Source: Cynocephalus volans (taxonomy: Eukaryota; Chordata; Mammalia; Dermoptera; Cynocephalidae). Taken from it: DNA of 64,000 bases. A program made the translations under genes and the position numbers. Below the pieces are notes generated by a model. The model ran no database searches. It was not told the DNA's origin and worked only from the letters and a program-made list of their open reading frames with translations. The stretch is from the NCBI RefSeq assembly GCF_027409185.1, contig NC_084463.1, positions 161,239,869 to 161,303,868 of the forward strand, in the 5' to 3' direction. Positions 34,401 to 49,200 of this stretch are shown here, one piece after another (the first letter of the stretch is position 1; the number at the start of each line of letters is the position of its first letter).

Positions 34401-36639
34401 TGACGAGCCCATGGAACACACACACGGACATTCACGGGAGTCAAGAGCACATGGAACACACACAGGGACCGTCACGGGAGGCAAGAGCCCATGGAACACA
34501 CACACGGACAGTCACGGGAGTCAAGAGCCCATGGACCACACACACGGACAGTCACGGGAGTCAAGAGCCAGGGAACACACACACGACAGTCACGAGAGTG
34601 AAGAGCCATGGAACACACAGGGACAGTCACGAGAGTGAAGAGCCCATGGGATACACACACGGACAGTCACGCGAGTGAAGAGCCATGGAACACACACACG
34701 ACAGTCACGAGAGTGAAGAGCCATGGAACAAACACACGGACAGTCACGAGAGTGAAGAGTCATGGGACACACACAGACAGTCACGAGAGTGAAGAGCCAT
34801 GGAACACACACACGACAGTCACGAGAGTGAAGAGCCATGGGTCACACACAGACAGTCACGAGAGTTAAGAGCCCAGGGGATACACACACGGATAGTCACG
34901 AGAGTGAAGAGCCATGGAACACACACACGACAGTCACGAAGTGAAGAGCCATGGAACACACACACGGACAGTCACGAGAGTCACGAGCCCATGGAACAAA
35001 CACACGACAGTCACGAGAGTGAAGAGCCATGAAACACACACACGACAGTCACGAGAGTGAAGAGCCATGGAACACACACGGACCGTCACGAGAGTGAAGA
35101 GCCCATGGGACACACACACGGACAGTCACGAGAGTGAAGAGCCATGGAAGACACACATGCCAGTCACGATAACAAGAGCCCATGGACACACACACGACAG
35201 TCACGATAGTCAAGAGCCCATGGAACACACAGACGAACATTCACGGGAATGACGGGCCCATGGAACACACACACGACAGTCACGAGAGTGAAGAGCCATG
35301 GAACACACACACGACAGTCACGAAGTGAAGAGCCATGGAACACACACACGACAGTCACGAAGTGAAGAGCCATGGAACACACACACGACAGTCACGAGAG
35401 TGAAGAGCCATGGGTCACACACAGACAGTCACGAGAGTGAAGAGCCCATGGGATACACACACGGACAGTCACGAGAGTGAAGAGCCATGGAACACACACA
35501 CGGACAGTCACGAGAGTCACGAGCCCATGGAACAAACACACGACAGTCACGAGAGTGAAGAGCCATGGAACACACACACGACAGTCACGAGAGTGAAGAG
35601 CCATGGAACACACACGGACAGTCACGAGAGTGAAGAGCCCATGGGACACACACACGGACAGTCACGAGAGTGAAGAGCCATGGAACACACACATGACAGT
35701 CACGATATCAAGAGCTCATGGACACACACACGACAGTCACGATAGTCAAGAGCCCATGGAACACACAGACGAACAGTCACGGGAATGACGGGCCCATGGA
35801 ACACACACACGACAGTCACGAGAGTGAAGAGCCATGGAACACACAGACGACAGTCACGAAGTGAAGAGCCATGGAACACACACACGGACAGTCACGAGAG
35901 TCACGAGCCCATGGAACACACACACGACAGTCACGAGAGTGAAGAGCCATGGAACACACACACGACAGTCACGAGAGTGAAGAGCCATGGAACACACAAG
36001 GACAGTCACGGGAGTGACGAGCCCATGGAACACACACACGGACAGTCACGAGAGTGAAGAGCCCATGGAACACACACACGGACAGTCACGAGAGTGAAGA
36101 GCTCAAGGAACACACACACGGACAGTCACGAGAGTGAAGAGCCATGGAAGACAGACGGACAGTTACGAGAGTGAAGAGCCCATGGAACACACACACGGAC
36201 AGTCACGAGAGTGAAGAGCCCATGGAACACACACACGGACAGTCACGAGAGTGAAGAGCTCAAGGAACACACACACGGACAGTCACGAGAGTGAAGAGCC
36301 CATGGAACACACACATGACAGTCACGATATCAAGAGCCCATGGAACACACAGACGAACAGTCATGGGAATGACGGTCCCATGGAACACACACACGGACAG
36401 TCACGTGTGTCAAGAGCCCAAGGAACACACACACGGACAGTCACAGGAGTGAAGAGCCATGGAAGACAGACGGACAGTTACGAGAGTGAAGAGCCCATGG
36501 AACACACACACGGACAGTCACGAGAGTGAAGAGCCCATGGAACACACACACGGACAGTCACGGGAGTCAAGAGCCCATGGAACACACACACGGACAGTTA
36601 CGAGAGTGAAGAGCCCATGGAACACACACACGGACAGTC

Positions 36640-39600
36640 ACGAGAGTGAAGAGCCATGGAACACACACGGACAGTCCCGAGAGTGAAGAGCCCATGGGAC
36701 ACACACACGGACAGTCACGAGAGTGAAGAGCCATGGAACACACACATGACAGTCACGATATCAAGAGCCCATGGACACACACACGACAGTCACGATAATC
36801 AAGAGCCCATGTTACACACAGACGAACAGTCATGGGAATGACGGTCCCATGGAACACACACACGGACAGTCACGTGTGTCAAGAGCCCAAGGAACACACA
36901 CACGGACAGTCACAGGAGTGAAGAGCCCATGGAACACACACACGACAGTCACGAAGTGAAGAGCCATGGAACACACACACGGACTGTCACGAGAATCACG
37001 AGCCCATGGAACACACACACGACAGTCACGAGAGTGAAGAGCCATGGAACACACACACGATAGTCAGGAGAGTGAAGAGCCCATGGGACACACACGGACC
37101 GTCACGAGAGTGAAGAGCCCATGGGACACAAACACGGATAGTCACGAGAGTGAAGAGCCCATGGAACACACACACGGACAGTCACGGGAGTTAAGAGAGC
37201 ATGGAACACAAACACGGGCAGTCACCAGACTGAATAGCCCATGGAACACACACACGGACAGTCACGAGAGTGAAGAGCCCATGGGCACACACACGACAGT
37301 CACGAGAGTGAAGAGCCATGGAACACACACGGAGAGAAACGAGCATGAAGAGCCCATGGAACACACACACGGACAGTCACGGGAGTCAAGAGCCCAAGGA
37401 ACACACACACGGACAGTCACCGGAGTGAAGAGCCCATGGAACACACACACGACAGTCACGAGAGTGAAGAGCCCATGGAACACACACAGACAGTCACGAG
37501 AGTGCAGAGCTCAAGGAACACGCACACGGACACTCGCGGGAGTGAAGAGCCCATGGAACACATACACGGACAGTCACGGGAGTCAAGAGCCATGGAACAC
37601 ACACACGGACAGTCACGGGAGTGAAGAGCCCATGGACACACACAAGACAGTCACGAGAGTGAAGAGCCATGGAAGACAGACGGACAGTTACGAGAGTGAA
37701 GAGCCCATGGAACACACACACGGACCGTCACGAGAGTGAAGAGCCCATGGAACACATACACGGACAGTCACGGGAGTCAAGAGCCATGGAACACACACAT
37801 GGACAGTCACGAGAGTCCAGAGCCCATGGAACACACACACAGACAGTCACGAGAGTGAGGATCCCATGGAACACACACGGACCGTCACGAGAGTGAAGAG
37901 CCCATGGAACACACACACGGACCGTCACGAGAGTGAAGAGCCCATGGAACACACACACGGACAGTCACGGGAGTCAAGAGCCCATGGAACACACACGGAC
38001 AGTCACGGGAGTGAACATCCCATGGAACACACACACGGACAGTCACGGGAGTCAAGAACCCAAGGAACACACACACGGACAGTCACGGGAGTCAAGAGCC
38101 CATGGAACACACACTCCGACAGTCACAGGAGTCAAGAGCCATGGAACACACACACGACAGTCACTAGAGTGAAGAGCCATGGAACACACACGGACAGTCA
38201 CGCGAGTGAAGAGCCCATGGGATACACACACGGACAGTCACGCGAGTGAAGACCCATGGAACACACACAGGACAGTCACGAGAGTGAAGAGCCATGGAAC
38301 ACACACACGACAGTCACGAGAGTGAAGAGCCATGGGACACACACAGACAGTAACGAGAGTGAAGAGCCCATGGGATACACACACGGACAGTCACGAGAGT
38401 GAAGAGCCATGGAACACACACACGACAGTCACGAAGTGAAGAGCCATGGAACACACACACGGACAGTCACGAGAGTCCCGAGCCCATGGAACACACACAC
38501 GACAGTCACGAGAGTGAAGAGCCATGGAACACACACACGACAGTCACGAGAGTGAAGAGCCATGGAACACACACGGACAGTCCCGAGAGTGAAGAGCCCA
38601 TGGGACACACACACGGACAGTCACGAGAGTGAAGAGCCATGGAACACACACATGACAGTCACGATATCAAGAGCCCATGGACACACACACGACAGTCACG
38701 ATAGTCAAGAGCCCATGGAACACACAGACGAACAGTCATGGGAATGACGGTCCCATGGAACACACACACGGACAGTCACGTGTGTCAAGAGCCCAAGGAA
38801 CACACACACGGACAGTCACAGGAGTGAAGAGCCCATGGAACACACACACGACAGTCACGAAGTGAAGAGCCATGGAACACACACACGGACTGTCACGAGA
38901 ATCACGAGCCCATGGAACACACACACGACAGTCACGAGAGTGAAGAGCCATGGAACACACACACGATAGTCAGGAGAGTGAAGAGCCCATGGGACACACA
39001 CGGACCGTCACGAGAGTGAAGAGCCCATGGGACACAAACACGGATAGTCACGAGAGTGAAGAGCCCATGGAACACACACACGGACAGTCACGGGAGTTAA
39101 GAGCGCATGGAACACAAACACGGGCAGTCACCAGACTGAATAGCCCATGGAACACACACACGGACAGTCACGAGAGTGAAGAGCCCATGGGCACACACAC
39201 GACAGTCACGAGAGTGAAGAGCCATGGAACACACACGGAGAGAAACGAGCATGAAGAGCCCATGGAACACACACACGGACAGTCACGGGAGTCAAGAGCC
39301 CAAGGAACACACACACGGACAGTCACCGGAGTGAAGAGCCCATGGAACACACACACGACAGTCACGAGAGTGAAGAGCCCATGGAACACACACAGACAGT
39401 CACGAGAGTGCAGAGCTCAAGGAACACGCACACGGACACTCGCGGGAGTGAAGAGCCCATGGAACACATACACGGACAGTCACGGGAGTCAAGAGCCATG
39501 GAACACACACACGGACAGTCACGGGAGTGAAGAGCCCATGGACACACACAAGACAGTCACGAGAGTGAAGAGCCATGGAAGACAGACGGACAGTTACGAG

Positions 39601-40452
39601 AGTGAAGAGCCCATGGAACACACACACGGACCGTCACGAGAGTGAAGAGCCCATGGAACACATACACGGACAGTCACGGGAGTCAAGAGCCATGGAACAC
39701 ACACATGGACAGTCACGAGAGTCCAGAGCCCATGGAACACACACACAGACAGTCACGAGAGTGAGGATCCCATGGAACACACACGGACCGTCACGAGAGT
39801 GAAGAGCCCATGGAACACACACACGGACCGTCACGAGAGTGAAGAGCCCATGGAACACACACACGGACAGTCACGGGAGTCAAGAGCCCATGGAACACAC
39901 ACGGACAGTCACGGGAGTGAACATCCCATGGAACACACACACGGACAGTCACGGGAGTCAAGAACCCAAGGAACACACACACGGACAGTCACGGGAGTCA
40001 AGAGCCCATGGAACACACACTCCGACAGTCACAGGAGTCAAGAGCCATGGAACACACACACGACAGTCACTAGAGTGAAGAGCCATGGAACACACACGGA
40101 CAGTCACGCGAGTGAAGAGCCCATGGGATACACACACGGACAGTCACGCGAGTGAAGACCCATGGAACACACACACGACAGTCACGAGAGTGAAGAGCCA
40201 TGGAACACACACACGACAGTCACGAGAGTGAAGAGCCATGGGACACACACAGACAGTAACGAGAGTGAAGAGCCCATGGGATACACACACGGACAGTCAC
40301 GAGAGTGAAGAGCCATGGAACACACACACGACAGTCACGAAGTGAAGAGCCATGGAACACACACACGGACAGTCACGAGAGTCCCGAGCCCATGGAACAC
40401 ACACACGACAGTCACGAGAGTGAAGAGCCATGGAACACACACACGACAGTCA
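36640..40452. repeat. 1,906-bp higher-order repeat, tandem pair in copy A
   Basis: Marker monomers at 36,656, 37,044 and 37,669 recur at 38,562, 38,950 and 39,575, exactly 1,906 bp on, with very few differences. Confidence 0.85.
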
Positions 40453-40467
40453 CGAGAGTGAAGAGCC

Positions 40468-41236
40468 ATGGAACACACACGGACAGTCCCGAGAGTGAAG
40501 AGCCCATGGGACACACACACGGACAGTCACGAGAGTGAAGAGCCATGGAACACACACATGACAGTCACGATATCAAGAGCCAATGGACACACACACGACA
40601 GTCACGATAGTCAAGAGCCCATGGAACACACAGACGAACAGTCATGGGAATGACGGTCCCATGGAACACACACACGACAGTCACGAGAGTGAAGAGCCAT
40701 GGAACACACACACGACAGTCACGAAGTGAAGAGCCATGGAACACACACACGGACAGTCACGAGAGTCACGAGCCCATGCAACACACACACGAGAGTCACG
40801 AGAGTGAAGAGCCATGGAACACACACACGACAGTCACAAGAGTGAAGAGCCATGGAACACACACGGACAGTCCCGAGAGTGAAGAGCCCATGGGACACAC
40901 ACACGGACAGTCACGAGAGTGAAGAGCCATGGAACACACACATGACAGTCACGATATCAAGAGCCCATGGACACACACACGACAGTCACGATAGTCAAGA
41001 GCCCATGGAACACACAGACGAACAGTCATGGGAATGACGGGCCCGTGGAACACACACACGGACAGTCACGGGAGTCAAGAGCCCAAGTAACACACACACG
41101 GACAGTCACAGGAGTGAAGAGCCCATGGAACACACACACGACCGTCACGAGAGTGAAGAGCCATGGAACACACATGGACAGTCACGAGAGTGAAGAGCCC
41201 ATGGGATACACACACGGACAGTCACGCGAGTGAAGA
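40468..41236. repeat. 384-bp higher-order repeat, two units
   Basis: The monomer order starting at 40,468 repeats at 40,852. The same 384-bp step is seen at 56,403/56,787 and 62,709/63,093. Confidence 0.75.
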
Positions 41237-43210
41237 GCTATGGAACACACACACGACAGTCACGAAGTGAAGAGCCATAGAACACACACACGGATAGTCA
41301 CGAGAGTCACGAGCCCATGGAACACACACACGACAGTCACGAGAGTGAAGAGCCCATGGAACACACACACGGACAGTAACGAGACTGAAGAGCCCATGGA
41401 ACACACACACGGACAGTCACGGGAGTCAAGAGCCCATGGAACACACACGGACAGTCACGGGAGTGAAGAGCCCATGGAACACACACACGGACAGTCACGG
41501 GAGTCAAGAGCCCATGGAACACACACGGACAGTCACGGGAGTGAAGAGCCCATGGAACACACACACGGACAGTCACGAGAGTGAAGAGCCCATGGACACA
41601 CACACGACAGTGACGATAGTCAAGAGCCCATGGAACACACAGACGAACAGTCATGGGAATGACGGGCCCATGGAACACACACACGGACAGTCACGTGTGT
41701 CAAGAGCCCAAGGAACACACACACGGACAGTCACAGGAGTGAAGAGCCCATGGAACACACACACGACAGTCACGAAGTGAAGAGCCATGGAACACACACA
41801 CGGACTGTCACGAGAATCACGAGCCCATGGAACACACACACGACAGTCACGAGAGTGAAGAGCCATGGAACACACACACGATAGTCAGGAGAGTGAAGAG
41901 CCCATGGGACACACACGGACCGTCACGAGAGTGAAGAGCCCATGGGACACAAACACGGATAGTCACGAGAGTGAAGAGCCCATGGAACACACACACGGAC
42001 AGTCACGGGAGTTAAGAGCGCATGGAACACAAACACGGGCAGTCACCAGACTGAATAGCCCATGGAACACACACACGGACAGTCACGAGAGTGAAGAGCC
42101 CTTGGGCACACACACGACAGTCACGAGAGTGAAGAGCCATGGAACACACACGGAGAGAAACGAGCATGAAGAGCCCATGGAACACACACTCGGACAGTCA
42201 CGGGAGTCAAGAGCCCATGGAACACACACACGACAGTCACGAGAGTGAAGAGCCCATGGAACACACACAGACAGTCACGAGAGTGCAGAGCTCAAGGAAC
42301 ACGCACACGGACACTCGCGGGAGTGAAGAGCCCATGGAACACATACACGGACAGTCACGGGAGTCAAGAGCCATGGAACACACACACGGACAGTCACGGG
42401 AGTGAAGAGCCCATGGACACACACAAGACAGTCACGAGAGTGAAGAGCCATGGAAGACAGACGGACAGTTACGAGAGTGAAGAGCCCATGGAACACACAC
42501 ACGGACAGTCACGAGAGTGAAGAGCCCATGGAACACACACACGGACAGTCACGAGAGTGAAGAGCTCAAGGAACACACACACGGACAGTCACGAGAGTGA
42601 AGAGCCCATGGAACACACACATGACAGTCACGATATCAAGAGCCCATGGAACACACAGACGAACAGTCATGGGAATGACGGTCCCATGGAACACACACAC
42701 GGACAGTCACGTGTGTCAAGAGCCCAAGGAACACACACACGGACAGTCACAGGAGTGAAGAGCCATGGAAGACAGACGGACAGTTACGAGAGTGAAGAGC
42801 CCATTGAACACACACACGGACAGTCACGAGAGTGAAGAGCCCATGGAACACACACACGGACAGTCACGGGAGTCAAGAGCCCATGGAACACACACACGGA
42901 CAGTTACGAGAGTGAAGAGCCCATGGAACACACACACGGACAGTCACGAGAGTGAAGAGCCATGGAACACACACGGACAGTCCCGAGAGTGAAGAGCCCA
43001 TGGGACACACACACGGACAGTCACGAGAGTGAAGAGCCATGGAACACACACATGACAGTCACGATATCAAGAGCCCATGGACACACACACGACAGTCACG
43101 ATAATCAAGAGCCCATGTTACACACAGACGAACAGTCATGGGAATGACGGTCCCATGGAACACACACACGGACAGTCACGTGTGTCAAGAGCCCAAGGAA
43201 CACACACACG

Positions 43211-46200
43211 GACAGTCACGGGAGTCAAGAGCCCATGGAACACACACTCGGACAGTCACGGCAGTCAAGAGCCATGGAACACACACACGACAGTCACGAG
43301 AGTGAAGAGCCATGGAACACACACGGACAGTCACGAGAGTGAAGAGCCCATGGAACACACACACGACAGTCAAGAGAGTGAAGAGCCATGGAACACACAC
43401 GGACAGTCACGAGAGTGAAGAGCCATGGAACAAACACACGGACAGTCACGAGGGTCAAGAGCTCATGGAACACACACACAACAGTCACGAGAGTGAAGAG
43501 CCATGGAACACACACACGACAGTCACGAGAGTGAAGAACCATGGGACACACGCAGACAGTCACGAGAGTGAAGAGCCCATGGGATACACACACGGACAGT
43601 CACGAGAGTGAAGAGCCATGGAACACACACACGACAGTCACGAAGTGAAGAGCCATGGAACACACACACGGACAGTCACGAGAGTCACGAGCCCATGGAA
43701 CACACACATGACAGTCACGATAGTCAAGAGCCCATGGACAAACACACGACAGTCACGATAGTCAAGAGCCCATGGAACACACAGACGAACAGTCACGGGA
43801 ATGACGGGCCCATGGAACACACACACGGACAGTAACCGGAGTCAAGAGCCCAAGGAACACACACACGGACAGTCACAGGAGTGAAGAGCCCATGGAACAC
43901 ACACACGGACTGTCACGAGAGTCAAGAGCCCATGGAACACACACACGACCGTCACAAGAGTGAAGAGCCTTGGAACACACACGGACACTCACGAGAGTAA
44001 ACAGCCCATGGAACACACACACGGACAGTCACGGGAGTGACGAGCCTATGGAACACACACACGGACAGTCACGGGAGTCAAGAGGCCAAGGAACACACAC
44101 TCAGACAGTCCGAGAGTGAAGAGCCCATGGAACACATACACGGAAAGTCACGGGAGTCAAGAGCCCATGGAACATACACACGGACAGTCACGAGAGTGAA
44201 GAGCTCAAGGAACACACACACGGACAGTCGCGGGAGTGAAGAGCCCATGGAACACATACACGGACAGTCACCGGAGTCAAGAGCCATGGAACACACACAC
44301 GGACAGTCACGAGAGTGAAGAGCCCATGGAACACACTCACGGACAGTCACGGGAGTGAAGAGCCCATGGAACACAAACACGGGCAGTCACCGGAGTGAAT
44401 AGCCCATGGAACACACACACGGACAGTCAAGAGAGTGAAGAGCCCATGGACACACACACGACAGTCACGAGAGTGAAGAGCCATGGCACACACACGGAGA
44501 GAAACGAGCGTGAAAAGCCCATGGAACACAAAGAGGACAGTCACGAGAGTGAAGAGCCCATGGAACACAAACAAGGACAGTCACTGGAGTGAAGAGCCAT
44601 GGAACACACACTCGACAGTCACGAGAGTGAAGAGCCATGGAACACACACGGACAGTCACGGGAGTGACGAGCCCATGGAACACAAACACGGACAGTCACC
44701 GGAGTGAATAGCCCATGGAACACACACATGGACAGTCACGAGAGTGAAGAGCCGATGGACACACACATGACAGTCACGATATCAAGAGCTCATGGACACA
44801 CACACCACAGTCACGATAGTCAAGAGCCCATGGAACACACAGACGAACAGTCACGGGAATGACGGGCCCATGGAACACACACACGACAGTCACGAGAGTG
44901 AAGAGCCATGGAACACACAGACGAACAGTCACGGGAATGACGGGCCCATGGAATACACACACGGACAGTCACGGGAGTCAAGAGCCCAAGAAACACACAC
45001 ACGGACAGTCACCGGAGTGAAGAGCCCATGGAACACACACACGACAGTCACGAGAGTGAAGAGCCCATGGAACACACACATGGACAGTCACGGGAGTGAA
45101 GAACCCATGCACACACCCACGGACAGTCACGGGAGTGACGAGCCCATGGAACACACACACGGACATTCACGGGAGTCAAGAGCACATGGAACACACACAG
45201 GGACCGTCACGGGAGGCAAGAGCCCATGGAACACACACACGGACAGTCGCGGGAGTCAAGAGCCCATGGACCACACACACGGACAGTCACGGGAGTCAAG
45301 AGCCATGGAACACACTCGGACAGTCACGAGAGTGAAGATCTCATGGGATACACACACGGACAGTCACGAGTGTGAAGAGCTCAAGGAACACACACACGGA
45401 CAGTCGCGGGAGTGAAGAGCCCATGGAACACACACACGGACAGTCACGGGAGTCAAGAGCCATGGAACACACACACGGACAGTCACGGGAGTCAAGAGCC
45501 CATGGAAGCCCATGGAACACATACACGGACAGTCACGGGAGTCAAGAGCCATGGAACAGACACATGGACAGTCACGAGAGTCCAGAGCCCATGGAACACA
45601 CACACGGACAGTCACGAGAGTGAAGAGCCATGGAACACACACGGACCGTCACGAGAGTGAAGAGCCCATGGAACACACACATGGACAGTCACGAGAGTGA
45701 AGAGCCCATGGAACACACACACGGACAGTCACGGGAGTCAAGAGCCCATGGAACACACACTCGGACAGTCACGGGAGTCAAGAGCCAGGGAACACACACA
45801 CGACAGTCACGAGAGTGAAGAGCCATGGAACACACAGGGACAGTCACGAGAGTGAAGAGCCCATGGGATACACACACGGACAGTCACGCGAGTGAAGAGC
45901 CATGGAACACACACACGACAGTCACGAGAGTGAAGAGCCATGGAACAAACACACGGACAGTCACGAGAGTGAAGAGTCATGGGACACACACAGACAGTCA
46001 CGAGAGTGAAGAGCCATGGAACACACACACGACAGTCACGAGAGTGAAGAGCCATGGGTCACACACAGACAGTCACGAGAGTTAAGAGCCCAGGGGATAC
46101 ACACACGGACAGTCACGAGAGTGAAGAGCCATGGAACACACACACGACAGTCACGAAGTGAAGAGCCATGGAACACACACACGGACAGTCACGAGAGTCA

Positions 46201-49200
46201 CGAGCCCATGGAACAAACACACGACAGTCACGAGAGTGAAGAGCCATGAAACACACACACGACAGTCACGAGAGTGAAGAGCCATGGAACACACACGGAC
46301 CATCACGAGAGTGAAGAGCCCATGGGACACACACGGACAGTCACGAGATTGAAGAGCCATGGAACACACACATGCCAGTCACGATAACAAGAGCCCATGG
46401 ACACACACACGACAGTCACGATAGTCAAGAGCCCATGGAACACACAGACGAACATTCACGGGAATGACGGGCCCATGGAACACACACACGACAGTCACGA
46501 GAGTGAAGAGCCATGGAACACACACACGACAGTCACGAAGTGAAGAGCCATGGAACACACACACGACAGTCACGAAGTGAAGAGCCATGGAACACACACA
46601 CGACAGTCACGAGAGTGAAGAGCCATGGGTCACACACAGACAGTCACGAGAGTGAAGAGCCCATGGGATACACACACGGACAGTCACGAGAGTGAAGAGC
46701 CATGGAACACACACACGGACAGTCACGAGAGTCACGAGCCCATGGAACAAACAAACGACAGTCACGAGAGTGAAGAGCCATGGAACACACACGTGACAGT
46801 CACGAGAGTGAAGAGCCATGGAACACACACGGACAGTCACGAGAGTGAAGAGCCCATGGGACACACACACGGACAGTCACGAGAGTGAAGAGCCATGGAA
46901 CACACACATGACAGTCACGATATCAAGAGCTCATGGACACACACACGACAGTCACGATAGTCAAGAGCCCATGGAACACACAGACGAACAGTCACGGGAA
47001 TGACGGGCCCATGGAACACACACACGACAGTCACGAGAGTGAAGAGCCATGGAACACACAGACGACAGTCACGAAGTGAAGAGCCATGGAACACACACAC
47101 GGACAGTCACGAGAGTCACGAGCCCATGGAACACACACACGACAGTCACGAGAGTGAAGAGCCATGGAACACACACACGACAGTCACGAGAGTGAAGAGC
47201 CATGGAACACACAAGGACAGTCACGGGAGTGACGAGCCCATGGAACACAAACACGGACAGTCACCGGAGTGAATAGCCCATGGAACACACACATGGACAG
47301 TCACGAGAGTGAAGAGCCCATGGACACACACACGACAGTCACGATAGTCAAGAGCCCATGGAATACACAGACGAACAGTCACGAGAGTGAAGAGCCCATG
47401 GAACACACACACGGACAGTCACGGGAGTGACGAGCCCATGGAACACACACACGACAGTCACGGGAATCAAGAGCCCAAGGAACACACACACGGACAGTCA
47501 CAGGAGTGAAGAGCCCATGGAACACACACACGACAGTCACGAGAGTGAAGAGCCATGGAACACACACACGGACAGTCACGAGAGTGAAGAGCCCATGGAA
47601 CACACACACGGACAGTCACGGGACTGACGAGCCCATGGAACACACACACGGACATTCACGGGAGTCAAGAGCCCATGGAACACACACACGGACAGTCACG
47701 GGAGTCAAGAGCCCATGGAACACACACACGGACAGTCACGGGAGTCAAGAGCCCATGGAACACACACACGGACAGTCACGGGAGTCAAGAGCCATGGAGC
47801 ACACACGGACAGTCACGAGAGTGAAGAGCCCATGGGATACACAGACGGACAGTCACGAGAGTGAAGAGCCATGGAACACACACACGACAGTCACGAGAGT
47901 GAAGAGCCATGGAACACAGACACGGACAGTCACAAAGGTCACGAGCCCATGGAACACACACACGACAGTCACGAGAGTGAAGAGCCATGGACACACACAC
48001 AGACAGCCACGGGAGTGAAGAGCCCATGGAACAAACACACAGACTGTCACGGGAGTCAGGAGCACAAGGAACACACGAACGGACAGTCACGGAGTTTTCG
48101 AGCCCATGGAACACACACACGGACAGTCACGGGAGTCAAGAGCCCAAGGAACACACACACGGACAGTCACGGGAGTGAAGAGCCCATGGAACACACACAA
48201 GGACAGTCACGAGAGTGAAGAGCCCATGTAACACACACACGGACAGTCAGAAGACTGAAGAGAACATGGAAAACACACATGGACAGTCACGGGAGTGAAG
48301 AGTCCGTGGAACACACACACGGACAGTCACGGGAGTCAAGAGCCATGGAACACAGACACGACAGTCACGAGAGTGAAGAGCCATGGAACACACACGGACC
48401 ATCACGAGAGTGAAGAGACCATGGAACACACACACGGACAGTCACGACGTTGAAAAGCCATGGAACACACACGGACAGTCACGGGAGTGAAGAGCCCATT
48501 GAACACACACACGGACAGTCACGGGAGTCAAGGGCCCATGGAACACACACACGGACAGTGACGGGAGTCCAGAGCCCATGGAACACACACACGGACAGTC
48601 ACGGGAGTCAAGCCATGGAACACACACACGACAGTCACGAGAGTGAAGAGCCATGGAACACACACGGACAGTCACGAGAGTTAAGAGCCCATGGGATACA
48701 CACACGGACAGTCACGAGAGTGAAGAGCCATGGAACAAACACACGGACAGTCACGAGAGTCAAGAGCGCATGGAACACACACACGACAGTCACGAGAGTG
48801 AAGAGCCATGGAACACACACACGACAGTCATGAGACTGAAGAGCCATGGGACACACACGGACAGTCACGAGAGTGAAGAGCCCATGTTATACACACACGG
48901 ACAGTCAGGAGAGTGAAGAGCCATGGAACACACACACAGACAGTCACGAGAATCACGAGCCCATGGAACACACACACGACAGTCACGAGAGTGAGGAGCC
49001 ATGGAACACACACACGATAGTCAGGAGAGTGAAGAGCCCATGGAACACAAACACGGGCAGTCACCGGAGTGAATAGCCCATGGAACACACACACGGACAG
49101 TCAAGAGAGTGAAGAGCCCATGGACACACACACGACAGTCACGAGAGTGAAGAGCCATGGCACACACACGGAGAGAAACGAGCGTGAAAAGCCCATGGAA

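Larger units (their letters stand above)
27690..43210. repeat. superrepeat copy A of the array
   Basis: Rare variant monomers recur in the same order in copy B at offsets of 15,531 (27.8-29.8 kb), 15,412 (30.4-33.5 kb), 15,294 (33.8-34.1 kb) and 15,935 (34.6-43.1 kb). The steps in offset mark small internal gains or losses. The right edge is a clean switch at about 43,200 from the 36.9-kb-type monomer order back to the 27.7-kb-type order. Confidence 0.8.
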
